Origin: Unio delphinus
Taxonomy: Eukaryota > Mollusca > Bivalvia > Unionida > Unionidae
DNA: 64,000 bases
NCBI GenBank assembly: GCA_029339505.1
Contig: JAQISU010000115.1
Coordinates: forward strand, 6,999,001-7,063,000
Direction: 5' to 3'
Shown here: one piece after another, positions 58,518 to 64,000 of the stretch
How positions within the stretch are numbered: the stretch's first letter is position 1
Layout: every line of letters starts with the position of its first letter
Position numbers and translations under genes: made by a program
The notes under the pieces: model-generated
The model's input: the letters and a program-made list of their open reading frames with translations, nothing else
The model's database searches: none
Told to the model about the DNA's origin: nothing

Positions 58518-59453
58518 GACCATGCGGTGGCAATTGAGTATCCTCGGGTATCACTTGTAATTGTTGTCTAGTAAAACCCCGCTGAGGGGCAGTTGAATCC
58601 AGTTTATAGATTGGAGGTCTACCCGTAGATCGTGTTATACTAGATATCTTGTGTGCAGTAACACTCCAAATAGGATCAGTAGCCCTTTTTTTACCACCCT
58701 CAAGCTCTCCTGGTTCGTATAAATATCTCACAATGACATTACTACCAAGAATTGGTTCTTTGAAATCTTTTTGTGGTTTTTCAGGTATTGACTTCTTTTT
58801 AATCGCATTGATGGGTTTCGTGTTGATGGTTCTAGTAATCTCGTTATTTAGTGCAGTAATCACAGTTGGCAACCTTTTAACCCATTCACGGGATCTTTTT
58901 TCTTGGATGAATTCTTTTGCGTATTGATATCCAAATAACCGCTCAGCAAGGGTTTTATTAAACCGTTCAACAATTGCCTGATCACGATGCAGTGCAGTAT
59001 GCCCCCGTCTGATAGTGACATTGTGATATTTCATTGTAGATAACACTGCACCCTGAAATTCCTTGCCAGGATCAACTTGTAATAGATTTGGCCAGTGCAG
59101 AGGACCCCTTCGATAAATCTTTTCAAATGCAGAAGCTACTTCAGTGGCCGATTTTGTTTTTAACGGTTCTGCTTCTTTGTATCGACTTGCAATATCAACT
59201 ACGGTTAATGCGTATTTGTAACCGTGGTCATGTGGCAGAAATAATAGATCAGCCTGATGAACTTCATTAGGAAAGGTCACATCAAAATGCGAGACATTAA
59301 TTTGTTTAGGCGGTGGTAGATAAATTTGCCATAGTGCCTGTTTGGATAACCAATGAGCCGCAGTGGTTTTCTCACTTTTGCAGCGCTAGCGAGTTGATGG
59401 ATTGCTGATTTACCCCTCCAGTATCCTCTTGGGGAATAATAAATAGATTCCAT
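58510..59453 (-). CDS. Polinton integrase (D,D35E); frame break at T4
   Basis: The start at 59453 (MESIYYSPRGYW) opens the conserved N-terminal zinc/HTH-like region (YY.P.G.W.G, then a WLS..ALWQIYLP segment read in the second frame). The frame changes at T4 (59376-59379). The downstream frame holds the retroviral-type core: Asp in VHQADLLFLP, Asp in LLQVDPGKEF, and Glu in AIVERFNKTL 35 positions later. A C-terminal chromo/SH3-like region follows (GSNVIVRYLYEPGELEGGKK). It cuts and joins the element ends. Its 3' end overlaps the polymerase gene tail-to-tail by 8 bp, and its start lies 4 bp past the stop of the PLA2 gene. Confidence 0.88.
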
Positions 59454-59457
59454 GTTG

Positions 59458-59977
59458 TTATTAATTACCAGCACCTAACATCAATTTACTTTTCATTGCC
59501 GATTTTATCAAAAATGAAGCCAATTTTTCTTTGAAGGATTTATCAGGAATAGCATTTAACGCATGAATTAATTTCACATCTGCTAGATGCCTGTGTTGCA
59601 AATTGCTGCTTTTATAAGCGACATCATGAAGGTGACAGGCCTTATCAATGGCGTTTATTGGTTCTTCACCGGGGTTGGGTTGGTTATGATTATTGAGTCT
59701 GATATCTAATCGTGTTCCCGGGCCACAGTAGCTATATCCTGGAAGGTGCTTTTCTCCAGGGTATTTTGCCCATGGGGTTCCAGGGAGTTTAGTTAGCTTG
59801 GCTGCGATATCACCTCCTCGTTTTTTTTAAAGGTTCCTTGGGTTTAGAAACAAATCTAAATTTCTTTGTACTACACTGTACACATTTACCAGAAAGCGCT
59901 GATCGGTTATTTTTAGTTGTAATCGTCGTCAAGTCATCTGTGCCAGTACGCGCCCTACACTTCACACAATATAGATC
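59458..59977 (-). CDS. Zinc-ribbon plus parvovirus-type phospholipase A2; frame break at T8
   Basis: Starts at 59977 with MDLYCVKCRARTGTDD, a C..C zinc ribbon whose second pair is CVQC about 30 residues later (DUF5679-like). The frame changes at T8 (59818-59825). The next frame has no ATG near its start, so it is easily missed. It reads LPGYSYCGPGT (calcium loop) and KACHLHDVAY (catalytic His-Asp), the two signatures of the secreted/parvovirus VP1 PLA2 domain, and ends at the TAA at 59458-59460. PLA2 in capsids breaches endosomal membranes during entry. The gene is divergent from the ATPase with 20 bp between starts. Confidence 0.78.
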
Positions 59978-59997
59978 CATAATTTATATATAACGGC
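59978..59997. promoter_or_regulatory. Divergent promoter between PLA2 and ATPase genes
   Basis: The 20 bp between opposite start codons contain TTTATATATAA, which is nearly symmetric and could serve as a TATA element in both directions. Confidence 0.4.
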
Positions 59998-60663
59998 ATG
60001 AATATAATTGATTATTCAGCTACCCGACGACGGGAACCTATTAAACACCATGAAATGTTGCCGAATTCAATTAGAATGATTATAATCGGACCATCTGGAA
60101 GCGGAAAGACACAATTGCTACTTAATTTGATAACGAGATGGATGAAATGGAACAAATTGTATTTAATAGCCCCGAGTGTGGACGATCAGCGATGCTATGA
60201 AGTGCTAAAGGATTTTAACGAGAAAGCAAAAGAATTTCAAATCGATGATGATATTATTGAATTTATTACTGATATAGAGGAAGCCCCGAGCATTGATGCT
60301 ATTGATGGAAGTATTAACAATTTAGTTGTGTATGACGATATCATGTTAGATAATCAAAAAAATCATGCTAGAATATTTTCCCGAGGCAGGCATAAAAACA
60401 CTGATGTGATATATGTCACTCAACGATACACACAAATACCAAAAGTGATCAGAGATAACTGCAATCTGCTGTGTGTATTCAACGGCGTTGATACTCATAC
60501 GCTACGAAATATTCATCAGACCTGGTGCAGCGGTGATATGAATCATAATCAATTTAGAAATTTCTTTAGTCACGCTCAGTCAAAACCACACGGATTTGTG
60601 ACAATAAATTTAGCAGACCCTAGGACACGATATCGTATCGGACTTGATAAAATATTCGGTTGA
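59998..60663 (+). CDS. FtsK/HerA-type genome-packaging ATPase (A32-like)
   Basis: 221 residues, intact. Walker A GPSGSGKT at 31-38, Walker B LVVYDDI at about 109-115, and a downstream VTQRYTQIPKVIRDN (about 140-154) with the glutamine and arginine expected for sensor and arginine-finger positions. The size and sequence fit the packaging ATPase of Polintons, virophages and adenovirus-like elements, which pumps DNA into the capsid. The last six codons (DKIFG and stop) lie inside the right terminal inverted repeat, which starts at 60645. Confidence 0.9.
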   Translation: MNIIDYSATRRREPIKHHEMLPNSIRMIIIGPSGSGKTQLLLNLITRWMKWNKLYLIAPSVDDQRCYEVLKDFNEKAKEFQIDDDIIEFITDIEEAPSIDAIDGSINNLVVYDDIMLDNQKNHARIFSRGRHKNTDVIYVTQRYTQIPKVIRDNCNLLCVFNGVDTHTLRNIHQTWCSGDMNHNQFRNFFSHAQSKPHGFVTINLADPRTRYRIGLDKIFG

Positions 60664-60957
60664 AATAACAGCAGAGAGGGTGAATCGGACGATTTTCACC
60701 GTAAACCATTAGCAGCAGAGGGGGTGAGTCACAACATCATTGCGACATTTATGATTAATCAAAGAAAACGCGAATAAAGTATCACCTGCGAAATCTCATG
60801 TTTTCAGACAAAAATCACTAAGGGTCTATTTGTCAAATGGAGACTTATTTTTTTTCTGGTTAAAAAATGAGTTTTCGCAGGAAGGTTCTATTTGCCGTTT
60901 TAAGGGTATAATCAAAAATATCCGAAAAAGGTTGTCCGATTCACCCCCTCTGCTGCT
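60645..60957 (-). repeat. Right terminal inverted repeat of the Maverick
   Basis: Inverted counterpart of 39367-39679. It ends CTGCTGCT and is followed by AAATT. Like the left copy, it carries three versions of the end motif (60657-60681, 60703-60724 and the tip). Differences from the left copy seen by eye include ACAGCAGAG versus AGCAGCAGAG near 60667 and one T/C near 60781. Confidence 0.95.
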
Positions 60958-60962
60958 AAATT

Positions 60963-61864
60963 AAATATTATTTTATTTTAAAAGTTATTTTACTTCATCT
61001 GATTTGTAATTTAGGTCAGGAACTAGGTCAGCATTAGATACAAAGTTTATATCATGGGTGTTTACGAAAAACAGTCAGGCCAAACTGAATTTCTTGAAAA
61101 AAATTTTCTGAAAAATGTCAAATCCAGAATATAAAATTACATTACAATAACATGTAATGTAATATAAAAAAAAGTAAAACTAATAAATAAACAACTATAT
61201 TAAATCAAATATAAATTACATCAAATATCCATAACACACTAAAAATTAAAATGCTCAGTTACAAGTAGACTGGTTCCTTACACTGAACGTACATCAGGAT
61301 AAAAGTAGCCAAGTATAATGAACTTCAATAACACCGCAGTGTGAAACTCTCCCTTGTAGTAAGAGGATTTTTTTATATATTGGATTTAACTAAGTTATCT
61401 AAGGAATGATCTCCCACGATATTATCATCCGGTGTGAGTATTTGAACCATATCGGAAGTTACGCCGTCTCTTCTCAAACCCGTTTTAGAATATTCATCAA
61501 TTTCATTGAATCGGAACAGTGACCACTTTGAAGTTTTAACACTGTCCAAATACTTTTCTGGTTTAAATATGATTAACTCTATAAGCTCGGCACCTTCAAC
61601 TTTAAGGTTCACTGCTTATTCAAAATGCGATACTTTTCACGCAATAATTTTAATGCATTGGCATTTAACAACACCGTGACACAATAATGATAATGTGATA
61701 GCATTACAAAGTAAAGCTATACAAATGTAAAGATTAATTGTACAAAACCATGTAGGAAATTAAACTTGTCTAGAATGTATATAAGTATAAAAGTACCAGA
61801 TATAAAATCGTTCCAATGTATAGTCACAGTTAATTGTATAAGCTGCGTTTCCACAAAAGGTCAA

Positions 61865-61865
<1 letters not shown>
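60963..61865. other. Right flank of the Maverick, no gene seen
   Basis: AT-rich sequence. A 79-codon minus-strand frame at 61373-61612 has a protein-like look but no recognised motif and no clear splice sites. I do not call it a gene. Confidence 0.4.
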
Positions 61866-61895
<30 letters not shown>

Positions 61896-62004
61896 TGTAT
61901 GTATGTATGTATGTATGTATGTATGTATGGATGGATGGATGGATGGATGGATGGATGGATGTATGTATGTATGTATGTATATATGTATGATGCATGCATG
62001 TACG
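61866..62004. repeat. (ATGT)n(ATGG)n compound microsatellite
   Basis: About 15 ATGT units, 7-8 ATGG units, then more ATGT. All long open frames over it are composition artefacts. Confidence 0.95.
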
Positions 62005-62446
62005 TATGTATGTATGTACATACCAATGTAATCTGTAAAAAGATAACCGCGTGGGATTTCCGGATTCACAAAAGAACACTTTTGACAATTCTATCAATAC
62101 AATGTTAATAATGAATGACTTGAATGAGCAGTTACGAATACGTGCGTGTATATTTAAACCAAATTTTGGAATAACATAAGAACGCAAAAATGTAATAATG
62201 AAAAATATAAACAAATTACTTTACAAAATACAAACACAAGCGATGAATGATTCACAGTGACCACAATGGAAAGATGGATATAGTTTACTCAGCTAGCAGA
62301 CAATGTAGAATTTTACTCATGTAGTAAAATGAATTCACTCATAGTGAAATTATGCAACCGAAGAAGGATAGATATACTACTTATCTTTACAGTCCCGAAC
62401 GATACAATGTGTTTTGCGAACCCCAAAATTTGCCCACGGTACACGA

Positions 62447-62685
62447 TTATATGCAAGGAGATAACACTCCGTCATCAGCACACTTTATTTCAGCTTCACA
62501 GCTGCTACGTATAATTCCCGTGGTTGGCTTTTTAGCTTGCACCATGTCGACCCCGATCACTCCGATAACTTGGAACGCTCGGGTTCCTCTAGCCGCTCTG
62601 GGCACTCCAGACAGGTCTACATATTCCGGACTCATCTGATGCTCAAGACTCTGGACAACACCAGACACTCTAGATTCTGAACAGC
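62447..62685 (-). other. Possible coding exon (weak)
   Basis: The minus strand has a GTTTTCAG acceptor-like site ending at 62686, followed by an open stretch with SPEYVDLSGVPRAARGTRAF and an adjacent hydrophobic VIGVIGVDM segment. The local GC content is higher than the flanks. I do not recognise the family (a four-helix membrane protein such as a claudin relative is one guess), and no clear donor is visible. Confidence 0.2.
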
Positions 62686-62740
62686 TGAAAACATATCCAA
62701 CACCGTATACTATACATGAAAACGTGATAACTTTATACAC

Positions 62741-64000
62741 GCTAAGTAATACGGATTACGTTACCGTCATCGTAATCACAAAATCACAAAACAACTTCAG
62801 AAGTAAACCTAACCCAGCTCGATAAGAATCATAATGTACTTAACATTTCTTAAAAAGGTAGCCTTATATTAATAATAAAAATCCTTCGCCAAGTCGCAAA
62901 CACAAATATAAATGTGTGCATTATAATGCGTAAATCCAAGCTTCAAAACATGCAAAACAATTGACTTGGTAGTACAATAGTGATATCGTAAATACAAGAA
63001 ATTAGTAAACTTACATACCTCTACAACTGAAGATTTGCAAGCCCTTATAGTAGATCGCTGACTGACAAGACTATCCATAAGATAAAAAGTTATACATACG
63101 GTGCGGTAGTTCTATATAGATATTGTCTGTGCACTGAAGGCATTCGGTTCTTCCCATCGAAAACATTTCGAACGTGTGCCAAAGGATGGACCAAACTTAC
63201 TATTTCGAAATACAACACAATATATATGAATCACCCTCTGATATCGCTGTACACCAAAAACACTCTAATACATGTATTTAATAAATGGAAGGTTTTATAG
63301 AATTCCGTGACATACGTAATGCGGATTCAAATTTAAGTTTAAAATTGTAAGGATAAAATGAGATGAAAAATACAATATAAGCCCTTAGTCTGAAACGGGA
63401 GACAACATTACGTTGTCAAGGTCATTACAATCTGACTGTTAATTTTGCATGATAATTTATGTCTGTAGTGACTACCAAAAGTATCTTAGATATGATCATT
63501 GTAGTGGTAGATTATATATTGGTTATCATTTGCTAGAGAGCGCGTGCCAAGTAAGAGATTTACAATTAGCTAGAAAAGAGAATATTGTACGACTTTGAGA
63601 GAAAAACGGGAGAGTGAATAAATATTAACACAGAGAATCCCATACACTGGAGTAAGTACAAACAATAAGTACGGGAACAGAAAGAATAACAAAAAGGAGA
63701 CCACAAAGGAAAAAAAATGCTTGAAAGTAATAAAAATATGAATTTGTATTTAATTAAAGAAAATAATCCTCGTAATTATTGGAAAATAATCAGACAGTGT
63801 ATGAATGGAATCTAATCTACAAACATACTACAACCTTTGCAATCTCATGTACGCATATAAAGTTAGCAAAAGTCCGAGTTTGTCAACTCGTACCTCTTGT
63901 CAAATTTCATCTTTAGTGAATGCAATCAGTTTGTGTCTTAATTTTCGACATAAGTAGTTATCATTTACTGCAGTTACAGAACACAGAGCAGCATGTTGAT
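62741..64000. other. AT-rich sequence to the window end
   Basis: No gene, repeat or RNA that I can support. Confidence 0.4.

Larger units (their letters stand above)
39367..60957. mobile_element. Maverick/Polinton-type virus-like transposon, complete
   Basis: Bounded by 313-bp inverted repeats that begin AG and end CT, as in Polintons, with the 5-bp word AAATT on both outer sides (39362-39366 and 60958-60962). Polintons usually make 6-bp duplications, so this is one base short of expectation. Inside are the hallmark genes: D,D35E integrase, packaging ATPase, adenovirus-type protease, double jelly-roll-type major capsid, and penton-like protein. Total length is 21,591 bp, or about 15.05 kb without the nested LTR element (46719-53254). 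The replication protein is unusual (see 55072-58517). Confidence 0.92.

Noticed and set aside
61760..62214. Several frames of 65-117 codons rich in YIHT or MYVC
   Set aside because: ATGT/ATGG microsatellite translations.

Overview
This is a window from an animal nuclear genome. It is AT-rich and repeat-dense, with spliced genes, tRNA-derived SINEs, LINE fragments, minisatellites and a long AT-rich satellite. The SINE tail (GGCGTTAAACCCC) and the Ty3/gypsy family present suggest a marine mollusc or a related invertebrate; that is inference from memory, not a database match.

Left third (1-20 kb): two tandem paralogs of a medium-chain dehydrogenase/reductase (MDR), both on the + strand. Only the last coding exon of the first copy is in the window (562-711). 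The second copy can be followed as seven coding exons from 10487 to 17626 with consistent splice phases and a predicted 383-residue product. The two 3' UTRs (712-2107 and 17627-19009) are still recognisably homologous. Between and inside the genes are decayed transposon pieces (a Gmr1-like integrase, a LINE C-terminus, a YqaJ-type nuclease pseudogene), two SINE families, a MULE-like foldback element in intron 3 and several minisatellites.

Middle (19-39 kb): no convincing protein gene. It holds a 36-bp minisatellite, a 5'-truncated LINE, a satellite of about 4 kb whose core is an 84-bp dimer, three dispersed copies of an unnamed repeat near that satellite, a pair of nearly identical 454-bp direct repeats about 3.2 kb apart, a possible LTR with primer-binding site, a 9/11-bp minisatellite and a SINE.

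Right third (39367-60957): one complete Maverick/Polinton-type virus-like transposon of 21,591 bp, with 313-bp terminal inverted repeats starting AG and ending CT and AAATT flanking both ends. The minus strand carries a virion block: penton-like protein, membrane-domain protein, WGR-start protein, adenovirus-type protease, core/pX-like protein, major capsid protein, a second basic minor protein and a coiled-coil protein. Then come a repeat-rich control region, a small replication block (HNH endonuclease, zinc-binding protein and two unknowns), and a large fused replication protein on the + strand (B-family polymerase-like palm, SF1 helicase, HNH nuclease). It ends with a D,D35E integrase, a zinc-ribbon/phospholipase A2 gene and the packaging ATPase. 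Most genes are intact. The seven frame breaks I found all lie at or next to single-base runs, which looks more like sequencing or assembly indels than ordinary decay.

Nested in the Maverick control region (46719-53254) is a Ty3/gypsy LTR retrotransposon with 1,576-bp LTRs that differ at only two positions I could see. It has one intact Gag-protease-integrase ORF and no reverse transcriptase or RNase H. A short relic that looks like the end of RNase H lies just after the stop codon, so the element appears to be an RT-deleted member of a Gmr1-like family (integrase before RT), presumably moved in trans.

Right flank (61-64 kb): microsatellite and AT-rich sequence, with one weak candidate exon.
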